A stretch of DNA of 64,000 nt from Incurvaria masculella (taxonomy: Eukaryota > Arthropoda > Insecta > Lepidoptera > Incurvariidae). The position numbers were made by a program, and so were the translations under genes. Numbering within the stretch: position 1 is the first letter of the stretch; the number at the start of each line of letters is the position of its first letter. The notes under the pieces were generated by a model. The model worked only from the letters and a program-made list of their open reading frames with translations, was not told where the DNA came from and ran no database searches. Below, piece by piece: positions 1 through 10,629 of this stretch. The stretch is from the NCBI GenBank assembly GCA_946894095.1, contig OX335649.1, forward strand, positions 14,402,001 through 14,466,000. Reading direction: 5' to 3'.

Positions 1-1336
1 TAACTTCAGATAAAATTTGAATTTAACTGTACACATTATCAATTTTTTAAAGTTTGCCAGACATTTGACTTGAAAGACTTTCTTTCACAAGAAAGCATCA
101 ACAACAGAATCATAACAAAATGGGTACTGCTCACCGGGATTTGCTGTACACTCCAAAGAGGGCTTCACAGCAAACATGTTGACTCTCCGCACCGACCTGG
201 CGTTTCCGGTTCCACCTGCACGGCTCCCCGGCTCCCACCTGCGCGTGCGCTGCCGCCTCCGTCGCCGTCGGTGCTCCTAGTTGTCTTGGGGCAACGCGGG
301 GCGATGTGGCCTTGCTCGCCGCACTTGTAACACGTTATTAACGTCTTCTTGGATGGGACAGTAGGAGTAGAAGTTTTCCAAGTCGATGATTGATTCTGTC
401 CGTCGTATCGGTGAGTAGGACTGCACTTACAATGCGCTGACTTGTTTCCCAGCGTGTCGCACGCGAAGCATTTCACAAGCGACAATGACATCATCATCTG
501 GCTCTTATCTGCAGGTTCCTCCTTTTTGTGTGAGGCGGTGTGTCCTCGTTTGCGGTATGAAAAAGCTACCCTCATGTTCTTGTTGTAGTTTATTTAGGGT
601 AGTTATGCTGAAGCCGAGGTTTGATTTGCGCTATATGTACAAGTACAACTGAAAGTGCAGCCTGTTCAATGTCCATTGACTGCCGGCGCAACATGAGGAC
701 TCTGAGTGAGCTCATCGCTCAAGCCGCGTACGCCGCGAGACACTCTCCTTCCTTCGGTCGGTTGTTCATAAGAAGAAACCATTTAGCCATTGTTTCTATG
801 CAGTACCGCCGGAGAAACAATTCTTTGAACTGAGGCCACGTCATTCCGCTAAAAGTATTTTGGGAAATCCACGTAGACACGGAGCCCTTTAACGCTCGAT
901 TCAACACAATTAAAAGTGCACCGCCGGTTAATTGTTGTTCTTGCATGCAAAAGTCTGCAGTGGTCATTTATGAAATCCGTCTTTATCCGGATCAAAATCA
1001 GGCATAGCGATACGAATGAATTTTGTACACGCATTATTATTTATAGCCTCGATAAGGGCGATCATATTTCCGCGCTGTGATTCAAGCAGGGCCTCCCAAC
1101 GATGATTATTCGTACTTGCGTCATCTTAGACAAACAATGGCGGTAATTCACTAGGCGGCCGGGCTTGATAAGCTGAGTTCGGTACAATGCCGACGTACCT
1201 TCCGAATCTGTGTGCGCTTGCAAGGATCCCACTTCTGATGTCGGAGCGTCACAGGTGTGGGCTGAGGTTTCTTGAGGGTCCATCTTGCAAGCACTGGAAA
1301 AGCGTAGATAGGTTCGTGTCCTCCGAGTACAGACAA
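1..1336 (-). pseudogene. Ty3/gypsy gag-protease remnant, continues off left edge
   Basis: Read on the minus strand from about 1336 down to 1, this is the gag and start of protease of a Ty3/gypsy retrotransposon. Visible pieces in order are a leader with a long coil-forming stretch (about 1130-970), a capsid-like segment with the motif WPQFKELFLRRY (about 860-770), and a nucleocapsid with two zinc knuckles at 165-575. The second knuckle is canonical, CYKCGEQGHIAPRC; the first, CFACDTLGNKSAHCKC, is irregular. Beyond the knuckles, at about 165-60, the frame reads into a protease-like stretch in which the expected D-S/T-G triad reads DSV. Stops and frame changes separate the pieces (a stop near 717), so no protein is made. 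No reverse transcriptase is inside the window. Family assignment rests on the knuckles and capsid motif; the clade is not resolved. Confidence 0.7.
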
Positions 1337-1639
1337 CCGTTCGAGCCGACCGCCGCCGGACTAGTGCGTGTGTGGCCCGCGACCACCGCCGCTAGTGCTA
1401 TTGCACTCACTCGAGCTATAGTGTTGTCTCGCTCACTCGACGTTCTCCGTCTCTTTTACTCTAGGAACACGACTCCATCCGAACGCACACACATAGGCGT
1501 TCCACTTTTCATGTTACAAGGCGTAGGGCTGCAAAAGCCCGCGCGCCGACATATATATATGGGATAATAGTAAGGGATGAAAATGTATTTGGGAAACCAA
1601 TAATGGTTTTAGGGATGTTAGGTATTATAGGTTTTGGGA
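1337..1639. other. No recognisable feature
   Basis: The first part is moderately GC-rich and could be the 5' leader of the degraded gag element. A long plus-strand reading frame across 1187-1567 is antisense to gag and has no family signature. Nothing else is supported. Confidence 0.4.
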
Positions 1640-2099
1640 TAACATTTGAGGTGCATTGTTAAATTACAAAACTCATAAATCGGTTTTTGGTAAGCCTACA
1701 GAACCACTTATCCGATTTTTATGATGATTGTACCTACGTGCTTATGGTTTGATTTTAACTCAATTTTAGGGCTACTTAGCATCACGCTAAATTTACCAGA
1801 GGCGTGATGAGTGGGATATAATACTTATAACTTGAGAAATAATTACCCAATTCGAAGTTTGTATCTATGTCTAAAAGGTAAGCTACATTACTAGAAGAGT
1901 GAGAAGTGCTGGTAAAAAATATGATAAAAACATAATATATATTGAATGGGATGCTCTTGCATCAACCAAACATCCTGGCGGAGTACATCACTCTAAATTA
2001 CAAGAGGGGTTACCAGAAGAGTAAGTTCTCATAACTTACGAATTACTCGCCTGAGTTATATGTGGATAGTATCTACGTATGACGTCCCTGGGTCACTAT

Positions 2100-2300
2100 T
2101 TAAGATATTGGGGCTGGCCGTTGTTCGAATTCCTCCTTCCTTATTTACTAGGTTTGATCACACATAGGTTGGTACATACCATCTCATTGAAGGAAAGATG
2201 ATTAAAGTGGCAATTAAAATTGTACGTGTTTTACATCGTTCAATGTATCGGTGCCAGCGCAAAGAACTTCTGGTGGCACATACTTTAAAAAAAAATGAAA
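2100..2300 (+). repeat. SINE copy (body), degraded
   Basis: Degraded match to the SINE body shared by many loci in the window: GGCTGGCCGTTGTTCGAATTCC, then GGTTGGTAC, CATTGAA, a degenerate cognate of TCCATCCAGTTCAATGTAGC, and an A-run near 2285. It lies inside the Helitron-like element. Confidence 0.45.
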
Positions 2301-2443
2301 ATATCGAAAATGGTTGCATGTTCCTTATCGCACTTCCAAACTACACAAGATCACCCGATGAGCTAGAGATTGCAGAAAATTGTTCGCATCGTTTCGGCTC
2401 AACCTATTTGATTCAATATGGTAGAGGATACAATGTCGTGGAC

Positions 2444-3084
2444 GAGTCGTATTCACTACGTATAATATTCACAACGTATAATCTTATTTTTTTCCAAAAA
2501 ATTAAAACCATGCATAACGTATAATAGTCACAACGTATAATGTTATACGTTGTGCATGAGTTTAAAAATAAAATAAACTCTTTGCATCATGCAGAACGTA
2601 TAATAGTCACAACGTATAATTTCCTAACATGAATTCACAAAAAAAGAAAACCATGCAGAACGTATAATATGCCAAGAAGCACTGCATAAAGCGCCCTAAC
2701 GACGATACATTTAAGGCTGAAATTGCTACGAATCGATATCTGTTGAAGAGTAACAATTTGCTACAACGCTAATTGAGACGGTCGAAAAGTCGCGTGCGAG
2801 TATAATCTTTAATCTTATATCGATAAGGGCGCTTATCGTATGAAATATTTTAGGATTATATGATATGCATGGTTTTCTTTTTTTGTTAAATAAAGATCAT
2901 AACATTATACGTTGTGACTATTATACGTTATGCATGGAGAAATAAGTAATTAATTTTTTTGGACTTCTTCATGCACTACGTATAAGATTATACGATCTGC
3001 CGATTATACGTTGTGCATGGTTTTAAAATTTTGTTAAAATATGACATTATACGATCTGCATATTATACGTTATGCCGTTCCCCC
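2444..3084. mobile_element. 641-bp MITE with ACGTATAAT subterminal repeats, copy 1
   Basis: This non-coding element contains at least ten copies of ACGTATAAT or its complement ATTATACGT, direct on the left side and inverted on the right. The ends are imperfectly inverted (left GAGTCGTATTCACTACGTATAAT; right end reads GGGGGAACGGCATAACGTATAAT in reverse). It is flanked by near-identical 8-bp duplications, TCGTGGAC at 2436-2443 and TCGTGCAC at 3085-3092. A second copy lies at 60964-61610 and shares the same end points. The 8-bp duplication fits hAT-, P- or Merlin-like transposases; the superfamily is not resolved. Confidence 0.8.
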
Positions 3085-3195
3085 TCGTGCACCTTTTTGG
3101 AGCAGTCCTTCGGATTACTTTTCATCTAGGAAATAATTCAGACCGTCATAATCCAAAACGATATGAACCCGAGCGGAGCTGGGTACCGCAGCTAG

Positions 3196-4248
3196 TACTT
3201 ACTAAAACTAGACTGAAACTAAGCATGCATTTGCAGATGTAGTACCTAATATACTTTTTCAGGGTTTTAGGGGTGTTTTTAAGTTTTGATCTCTTTCTTT
3301 TGCCGCATACGCGTACAAACGCTGGTAATAGTAAGCCTTTCTTATATTTAAGACATATAATTATGCATTTAGCGATATAGATAACTATATTTGGATACAG
3401 CTAACATCATCCTTTTTAAAATATGTTCAAAAAAAGTTTAAGGTAATTTTGATCCAAATATTCATATTGTGTTGCCATAAAATTATTGTTCTCTTTTCTC
3501 TCCAGGTGTATTTTATAAACTTCTGGTGTTTTAAATAAAATGTCTTAATTGTTTATGTATACTTGTAGGTTTCTGAGATGTGCATTTTTGTATTATTTGA
3601 GTGTGCGTATAACAATGTCAACCTCTTGCATAATTTTAGTTTTACGGTTACAGATTTCAGGCTTTAGCTCCCCATTTTTGAACTCTGGCAACTGTTGTTG
3701 CATGTAGGTTGCACTTTTATTATGTTGATATGTTTTGTTTCTCTATCGATGTGTGTTTTGTTGACCTCAAAAAAAAGTATCTCTGAGATAGTTTTTATAC
3801 TATCCATGAAAAAAAAAAAAAAAAAACGGGCATGAACCAAACAATTAATAACTGTCAAATTCAAAGTCAAATAACTAACCAATTTAGTGCTTAGATAATA
3901 TGTATTTAGTGTGGCTTTGCCGCGTATCAAAAAAATCATAACATGGAATAGTACATCACAATATTTAAACAACAAACCAAAATGTCCAGGAAAAACATAT
4001 AGGCTTCAACCTTAATAATAAAGATTATTCATTTATTAAAAACATCATGTAAGTACCGGTGTGAAATTGGTCAAAATACAGAATAGCAAGAAAATACAGT
4101 GATATATAAAGGTATTAACTTAATATATTTTGATGTAATTATGTAATTCATGTAATTAAATAATAGATGTAATGATACGCTAACAATAATAAGTCTATGA
4201 GGAAATATATTTTTTTGTGTAAGGTTACCAGAGATATATATCGAAATC
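3196..4248. other. No gene seen; AT-rich
   Basis: AT-rich sequence with a homopolymer A-run near 3809-3826. The 103-codon minus-strand frame at 3664-3975 is low-complexity and has no family signature. Nothing is supported. Confidence 0.5.
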
Positions 4249-4251
4249 TAA

Positions 4252-4404
4252 GGGCCGAGTGCCCGAAAGGACAAAAAATCAAAATCAACGTCAACGTATG
4301 ATTAAACACGTCACTGTTTATGGACAGTATGGAAGGAAATCCATGTGGTTCATTAAAAGTGACGTGTTTGAACATTGATTAACTCAACGCCGTGCAGTCG
4401 GGGC
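4252..4404 (-). mobile_element. Harbinger-type MITE (153 bp), copy 1
   Basis: The ends are imperfect inverted repeats: GGGCCGAGTGCCCGAAAG on the left, and CGTGCAGTCGGGGC on the right. The element is flanked by exact TAA duplications (4249-4251 and 4405-4407). The internal cassette AAACACGTCACT...AAAAGTGACGTGTTTGA is also inverted. Related copies lie at 14454-14595 and 33728-33886. A 3-bp TWA duplication with GGGCC-like termini is characteristic of PIF/Harbinger elements. Confidence 0.75.
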
Positions 4405-4407
4405 TAA

Positions 4408-5509
4408 ATCTTAGTATTTCCTTCACCGGTAATATTTGTAACATTTTTGTTCTGAACCTAAGCTTGGTGCCATCGAATAAAATCAATAAGAAAGTTATTA
4501 AATCATGCTGCCAAATTTACTTGGAAACTTTGGAAGAAATTTGACGACTTCTTGACTTTTTATAGCGGGCTGCAAATTTCATCAATATAAATTTCGTCGA
4601 CGTTAGATTTTACTTTCTTCGATTGTTAAATGAATATTTCAAGGCATTTTTACCCAACATTTGTAAATTTTGTTTTTTGGTTATCGAAATATAAAATTAC
4701 TATATGTTTTATGTTTACTTTAATAAAGATTTAATCATGAATTCCTGTGGAGTCCCCAAAGCAGAGACCGGTATATAGATCGATCGATGGATAAATCAGG
4801 TAAGATACCTATGTAACAATAACAGAAAGTTACAAAAGAATATAGAAACATTATTACAAATGAAAACAAAATCGAAAACTATAAACCTCCCAACCTCCCA
4901 AAATATTTTTTGCATTTGATGTAACCGAAAAGTTCAATTTCAATCAGTTTCAGTTTATTTATTTCCTCCATTAGATGTATATTACACACTCGGATTCGTC
5001 ATTTTTTTCCTGTCGGTTCGATTACTTCTGGCGAAGAAGAGCCGACAAGAAACTTCGTCAGGTTGGTCATTGTATTATTATTTTTTCCAGTGATACTTAC
5101 AAACTAGTTTACAGTGATTGATTAATTACTACTGCTCACGAAGAACATAATTATAAGAACATTATATACATTGGTGAGGAGCAAACTCTTGACTACTATA
5201 ATGACATCTTATTCTAAATTAATAGGAATTATGATCTAAATTCTTCAGGTGTAAAAAGCCATCGTCATTTTTGATACAAGGTAATATCAAATTAATTAAA
5301 AGTTAGTAAATAAACAAATTCATACTACAATGTAGCACGTCAGAGAAAAAAATAATAATAGAAAAAATAAATAATAATAATAATAAATTTAAAAAAAACA
5401 CGATACAAAATTGTATCGATTGTCAAGTTGTTAGCTTAAAAAAAAAGATAAATTGGTAGTACCGTGTTAGGTAATGTTCTAACAACATACTATATTTTTC
5501 TTTCCAAAG
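4408..5509. other. Intergenic or intronic AT-rich sequence
   Basis: No coding or repeat family recognised. It contains short AAT/ATA simple-repeat tracts near 5350-5395. The last 20 bases form the pyrimidine tract and acceptor of the exon that follows, so at least the right part is probably intron. Confidence 0.4.
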
Positions 5510-5810
5510 CTAACTCCGGATATTATCGAGACAGGTTTACTGGACGACTATTCAAAAGAACTGGAGGCCTTCGAGCTTGAATTGTATGAAATGGAGAGCA
5601 ATTTGGAGAAACAGCAAACAACGCTCACAAAGACCAGTGCTCCGCAATCGATTGACGATTTGCACAGTAATATATACGTGAATCCTGTGAGTATGAACAC
5701 ACAGCCATCGGAGATTTTCGAAATGGCATCGGACAAACGTCTGGCCGTTGAGGAACTTGATTTGAATGGCGACGCCGAAGAGTTTTTCGACGCCTTGGAA
5801 TCTCCGGCAG
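5510..5810 (+). CDS. Internal exon of an unidentified acidic host protein (gene A)
   Basis: This is an open reading frame bounded by good splice signals: the acceptor tract TATATTTTTCTTTCCAAAG ends at 5509, and the donor CCGGCAG|GTATAA follows 5810. It encodes 100 codons plus one base, in phase 0 at its 5' end and phase 1 at its 3' end. The peptide is acidic and predicted mostly helical. It has a short coiled-coil-like start (DDYSKELEAFELELYEME), a Ser/Thr/Asn-rich middle and an acidic patch DLNGDAEEFFDALE before the splice. Codon use is balanced compared with the flanking AT-rich DNA, which supports real coding. I do not recognise the family. The EEFFDALE-type acidic patch resembles short motifs found in several membrane-trafficking and lipid-transfer proteins, which is too little to name it. 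Upstream exons must lie before 5510, possibly outside the window. Confidence 0.7.
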
Positions 5811-5911
5811 GTATAAAACTTTATCAAATAGGTACCATTCAACATCACTCTATCGTATCTGTCGTGAGTATCACGTCAGCAAATATTGAGGAAGCCCTAC
5901 ATATATAGACA

Positions 5912-6003
5912 TAAGCTGGGAGGGCACCTCTGAGCGCGGTAGGGTTCTGGATGGGTGACCATTTTCTACCGTTGTGGCTGGCCGTGGTTTCGATTACACG
6001 TAA
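5912..6003 (+). repeat. SINE head (type B), left part of an interrupted SINE
   Basis: Contains GGTTCTGGATGGGTGACCATTTT, which also occurs reversed at 28540-28570 and 41025-41050. It is cut by the LINE tail at 6004-6437; the same SINE resumes at 6438. Confidence 0.6.
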
Positions 6004-6437
6004 ATCTTATACGCTTAATGATTTCTTTAACATGGCTAGTAAATGAACAGTTTTTCAAACCTACGTAAGTTAAAATCATTAAAATGAGTTTTCTTGAATA
6101 CTTTTATTTTGCCTACTTTATTATTTGAACTATACCTACTCAGTGATTTGATTCTAAATTTTGAAATTGTTCCCAATCAATTCTATGAAACGGATATGTT
6201 AATAATTTTATGGTTTTTTTTTTTAAATTACAAATTTTATTTTTATTTCTAATATTTGAGCTGCACTTATGATGATTTTAACTTCCCTATACTTTTAAGA
6301 AATGTTGAATTGTATTTATGATTAATGTGTGATGTTGAATTATTTGATTGTTTAATGTATTGTTTGAAATTGAATTGTGATTGAAATGTTCTCATACTAA
6401 ACGGTGTTAATGAACTATTAAATTAAATAAATAAATC
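6004..6437 (+). mobile_element. 5'-truncated LINE 3' end inserted in a SINE
   Basis: Non-coding, T-rich 3' untranslated sequence ends in an AAATAAATAAAT tail near 6424-6436. The flanks share AAATC (about 6002-6006 and 6433-6437), consistent with a short target-site duplication. The SINE sequence on both sides becomes contiguous when the block is removed. Confidence 0.5.
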
Positions 6438-6657
6438 CTCTTCCTTGCTTACTAGGTGGTAGGCTAATTCCTGCCTGGGTTGGTACCATCGCATTGAATG
6501 TACGATGGTCGAAGCGGCAATGAAAATTGTCCGTGTGTTCCATCCAGTTCAATGTAGGCGAGCAATATAAGGAAGGTCCTGGGATGGGACCTAGTCTTAG
6601 GCTAATATCTGACGTGCAGTCTGGGATAAGCCATCCATGTCCAGTTACATAAAAAAA
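6438..6657 (+). repeat. SINE body
   Basis: Shows the family landmarks in order: ACTAGGTGGTAGG, GGTTGGTACCATCGCATTGAA, CGAAGCGGCAATGAAAATTG, TCCATCCAGTTCAATGTAG, AGGAAGGTCCTGG, then GCCATCCATGTCCAGT and an A-run. It lies within the presumed last intron of gene A. Confidence 0.75.
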
Positions 6658-6925
6658 ATCTACAATACCGTGTCGACGGTAAGATCGAATTAATCATTTG
6701 TGGGCTTCATTCGAAATTCACCTAACATTTTGTAACCATATGAACTGCTAATAATAACTCACATGTTATTATGAAAAGTACCTAAATATATTGAAGAGCG
6801 ATTGGCTCTGCCACTAGCCTCAACATGGTTTTAACTTAACCCGGTGCAGCGATGTATGTGTGTACCTTATTTTATCTCGTAACTCCGGTCCGATACGCAA
6901 TTTTAGTGATCAATTTTAATTTCAG

Positions 6926-7050
6926 AGCTCCAAATCCAAACGACGAATATTTCTATCAATGAAGGCATTATTCACATACACTCTGAGGAATTGTGTAAAA
7001 CGAAGCAGCCAGAATATAATGCAGATGACAATAAAACCAGTCGTCCCTAA
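6926..7050 (+). CDS. Probable last coding exon of gene A
   Basis: An acceptor (AATTTTAATTTCAG, ending at 6925) is followed by an open frame that joins in phase with the exon at 5510-5810: one base is donated by the upstream exon and 125 bases here make exactly 42 codons ending at TAA 7048-7050. The encoded tail is hydrophilic (IHIHSEELCKTKQPEYNADD). No downstream donor is needed. Alternatives exist. An AG two bases later would give a 12-residue tail, and an acceptor at 10629 is also in phase with exon 5510-5810 and gives a short tail, so alternative 3' ends are possible. The intron between the two exons would be 1115 bp and carries a SINE with a nested LINE end. Confidence is limited because the protein family is unknown. 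Confidence 0.5.
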
Positions 7051-7470
7051 TCCATCTTACCGCTTTAGCGCCTTTCTCAAGAAAAAAAATAAGCCGCATA
7101 ACAAACAAAACTGAATCACAATCCGGTCATCACAGATGATATAAAACACAAACAATATAAAAATAGCAAAAATGCGCTTGTCCTTAATTTACTGGCTTTT
7201 CGTTAAACCATTCCAAAAACTATTTGAATTTTTTTTTGTCAAGCATATTTTTTTATAGAACACTAAAAGTTACAAGCGATTATACATTGCTCATATATCT
7301 TTCGCAATTGCGAATCACGTTTCGTTCTTCGTTATTCCCACCAATGTGCAACCTTGGGTCATTTCATCCTTTGCCTTAGCTGACATGAAAAACTTTGCCA
7401 TTATTGCACACAGCCGAATGGTCATGGGTTAACCTTAACCTATTTTTCATAGAAACAATAAAAAAACATA
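7051..7470 (+). other. Possible 3' UTR of gene A, otherwise nothing
   Basis: AT-rich sequence following the proposed stop codon. No canonical AATAAA is seen within the first 300 bp; variants such as AATATA occur near 7155. No repeat family is recognised before 7471. Confidence 0.35.
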
Positions 7471-7660
7471 TGACACTTTTGAGATTACCGCGGTCGTTAG
7501 ACATGTATGGAAAATGTTACGGCTTACTTACTGCGTACGCAGCAGACGACGTCGTCTACGAACGTGGCGGATGCCTCCTTGACAACGGGCTGAATGATTG
7601 GATCGAAACGTCGGAGAATGTCTCTTCCTGCCGCGGGAAAAGCCGTAATATTTTCCAAAC
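7471..7660. mobile_element. MITE with GTTAGACATGT.. / ..AAAAGCCGTAA termini, copy 1
   Basis: Starts ACACTTTTGAGATTACCGCGG then GTTAGACATGTATGG and ends GGGAAAAGCCGTAATATTTTCC. Left and right ends are inverted around ATGTTACGGCTT / AAAAGCCGTAAT. It shares the left 40 bp and the right end with the shorter copy at 12781-12903. Confidence 0.55.
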
Positions 7661-7794
7661 AAATAAAAAACCATTTTAAAGTTCTTCACATCAACTCTCA
7701 ACTAATGCACTCAACATGGATATAAGTGCAGAAATCCAAAAAAACTTCAAGGAAAAAAATAATTTCATAACCGTCAGCGGGCTTTTTACCGTAA
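7661..7794. other. No recognisable feature
   Basis: Short spacer with an AATAAA hexamer near 7661-7666; nothing else is supported. Confidence 0.3.
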
Positions 7795-8780
7795 TCTACA
7801 CTAATAATAAATTTGTAAGGGGTGTGCATGGAGTAAGTTGCTTTGTTTTCTAAGATACTCGTTTGAAGACTTTGTGTATGATACTAAGACTAAATTGATG
7901 ATTTTTAGAAATCAGTTCTGTATGTATGTATGTATGTTCCTCCATAACTCTTAAACCGATAATCCGATTTACACGATTACACGATTTACACGTATATGTA
8001 AATACACGGGACACAAGATAGGCTATATATAATTCAGTTCTGCTTACTTTAAGATGTAGCTGTCATACAAACTGAAATGCCCCAAGGCGGCGGTTTGGGG
8101 GTTATCACTATCTGCCTTTATTTATTCGTTTACTTCTTCTAAGCCACGCAACGAACTTTTTGATACGGTTTTAATTAATATAAGGAGCGATCAACGAGTA
8201 AGGATTGCGTATGTAATTTTTTAATATTTAATAAGAACCTTAGGAGAAAAATGAAATCTATGTACTTAAAAATTGTAGGTGTTAAAAAGGCCTACAGAAA
8301 GTTCCACGATATCATGTAGAGCGATAACTTCGAACCACTCGCCCGATTTATTTGCGTATTTTATCAACGTAAAGCAAATCTGGGCGCAGTCAGATTCCTG
8401 ATGGGTTACCGTTTTCGATGTTGAAGGTGGCTGTGGTTCGTATTCCTCATAAAACTTTGTAAAAGTAAGGAAGGTGGTAGGGTTAATCCCGCCCTAGTTG
8501 GTTTTGTATCAATTTCTATGTAGCAGTGCCAGTGCAGTAAGGGTCTGGCGGCACATGATTTTTAAATTCTCTCCCAAATATTTACGAATCTCTAAATGGG
8601 AATATGTCGATGTTTATCATTAAATAATGCCAATCGGTTCAAACGATTTTGATTAAGTTTGGTAGATGGATGCATAGTCCTGGACCAGCCTTTTGGTGGG
8701 TTAGTTTTTATCCAGGAAATAATTCAGACCGAAATCAATTCAACACGATTCACCCGAGCGGAGCCGGGCATCTCAGCTAG
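7795..8780 (+). mobile_element. Non-autonomous Helitron, 986 bp
   Basis: Begins TCTACACTAATAATAAA and ends with the GC stem ACCCGAGCGGAGCCGGG, then CATCTCAG and CTAG, inserted between A (7794) and T (8781). 5'-TC, 3'-CTAG, a terminal stem and an A/T insertion site without duplication are Helitron hallmarks. It encodes no Rep/helicase. A SINE fragment is nested at about 8395-8560. Confidence 0.7.
8395..8560 (+). repeat. SINE fragment inside the Helitron
   Basis: Degraded head and body landmarks: TTCCTGATGGGTTACCGTTTTCGATG, GGTGGCTGTGGTTCGTATTCC, GGTGGTAGGGTTAATCCCGCC, AGTTGG and a reduced body. Confidence 0.5.
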
Positions 8781-10159
8781 TTTGTATGCAAATCCATAAA
8801 AACCAGACCCTGTCTCACTTAAAACTTCAAATTTTGGATGATGCGCTAAGATAACGATTAGGTGGACATCCCTTCTCTGAAGAAGTTCTAAATTCTCAGC
8901 CAAACTATTTTACAAACACGACACACAGACGAAGCAAGCGAGGGTTTCTATTTTTCAATGTTTGTTGCCGGTACTGAAGGAGATATTGCAACGCGGAAAC
9001 CCCTCTTGAATGCGTGTGACCTATCTATTCCCATCTTACCCTAACCCTTCAGACCCGCCATTCCCTCCTCCCTGCCTCCGCCAGCGTGTCGTCGCGTCAG
9101 CTCCTAGATTTATCTCTAGCGATGATGTACGATCTCTATTTGCTCGTTTGAAGTTCTGCACGAAATCCAGATGAGTGTAAAGTCGATCACTTTTTGTTAT
9201 CTTCAAAAGAATCAATCAATCAATTTAGAGGTAAAAAAAGAGTAAAGCTGGTCGGAAATCGAGCATTGAAACAGCTGTATCGCAAGGAAGAGCGGAAAAA
9301 TGATACCGTATTCTGCCCCAATCAGCTGTCACCAGCCAAATAGTCGTTTCTCGGTCAGGGAGTGTGGCACAATTGTCCTCTTGATGTGGTTCTATGACCC
9401 CAGCGGGACGAACACCGGTTGGATGCAGCAGAAGTTCAAGGAAGGAGGACAAGGCATTTGCTTGATCCGGGATACGCGTGTATCCCGCGTTTTATCACCA
9501 TTGCGTCAAGCTGTGCATCAGAGCGAGCTGCCCACAGCCTTACCAGCAATGCCGGTCTTTTTGGAGCCTTCTCACCACGCACAATAAACGTCAACGTCTT
9601 CCAGAAAGATTAATTTCGCGGAGAGCGTACCTTGCCCAGGCACGTCTATAAATCGTCGTAGCATCGTCTATAATATTGTTTTACTCAGGTATCACAGAAG
9701 ATACAGAAGATGTCCGTCCCATGTCCACATGAATCCAAAGCACCTAGTGCTAGGGGTCCTCCGAATAGTGCAAACGGCGATCAAAAATATCCTACTTGAC
9801 TCTCGGGGTGGTCGACCGTGCCGGTTGTTGACCGGTCTGGGGGGGTCTCGGCAGCCACTTCCAAGGCACCCGAAGGTCCTTCCATCCAACCTGTCGACAA
9901 CTCACTATAGTTGCCAATTTGACTGATGGATGGTCTCCCTGGCCATCGTGTGGATCCCTAGCTCCCAAGCATTCATTGCTTTAGAGTCACTGGACCACTT
10001 GTCTTCTCTGCGCATCATCCTTGCTCGAAATAAACTTGAATTCATAATCTTCCATTTGTGACGTCGTCGGTGTAGTTGTGCCGTTTTTAAACGCAGTTGA
10101 TTTTTTCTGTCTTTCGCAGCAATTTTGTTGGTCATGGTTGGGGTACTACATTAAACTGT
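8781..10159. other. Unassigned region with weak coding-like patches
   Basis: 9225-9620 and 9690-10135 are less AT-rich than their surroundings and hold open frames on both strands (for example 9905-10135 on the minus strand, lysine/arginine-rich with RRRHKWKIMNSSLFRARMMRR). I recognise no family. They may be remnants of an old transposon open reading frame. No splice signals clearly frame them. Confidence 0.3.
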
Positions 10160-10395
10160 AGGTTACTTACTTTCTCGGTGGTAGGGCTAATCCCGCCCAG
10201 GTTGGTACCATCGCATTGAATGAACGATGGTCGAAACGTCAATTAAAATTGTCCGTTACAATTTAACTTGACAATTAATGTTTTCCATCCAGTTCTATGG
10301 AGCTACATTGTGCAGTGAAAGGAAGGCCCTGGCAAGGCACCTAATTCCTATAAGGTGTGTTGGGTTAAGCCATGACGGTAGGTGTGGTATGTCCT
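10160..10395 (+). repeat. SINE body
   Basis: Landmarks in order: GGTGGTAGGGCTAATCCCGCC, GGTTGGTACCATCGCATTGAA, GGTCGAAACGTCAATTAAAATTG, TTCCATCCAGTTCTATGGAG, GGAAGGCCCTGGCAAGGCACC. The pol III-type head is missing. Confidence 0.7.
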
Positions 10396-10629
10396 GTCAA
10401 CCTATTGTTATGCTCGAATCGATAAGAGGCTGAGAAGTAAACATTAATATTTAAAAACATTGGAAATAATCATATAATTGACGAAATAAATCATATTTTT
10501 TAGTACGTTTAGTCGTTTTTTAGGAGTTTCAGTAAGTTCATAATATTCCACTACAGTATATACCAATTCTTGCTCCAATTATAGTTTGCGTACTCATAAA
10601 TCAGCACTGAATCAATAAACAACTTTCAG
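10396..10629. other. No recognisable feature
   Basis: AT-rich sequence ending in a possible splice acceptor (CAACTTTCAG at 10629). Confidence 0.3.

Larger units (their letters stand above)
1640..3195 (+). mobile_element. Non-autonomous Helitron-like element, interrupted
   Basis: The right end (about 3120-3195) has the lepidopteran Helitron-like terminus: a GC stem around ACCCGAGCGGAGCTGGG followed by TACCGCAG and CTAG, with T next. The same terminus occurs at 8780 and 26877. The body is split by a SINE fragment and by the MITE at 2444-3084. The left boundary is a guess; repeat-like text starts near 1640. Confidence 0.45.

Noticed and set aside
5912..6000. 5S rRNA gene candidate
   Set aside because: Only a short block (GGATGGGTGACC) resembles 5S; the rest does not, and the block recurs in SINE heads.
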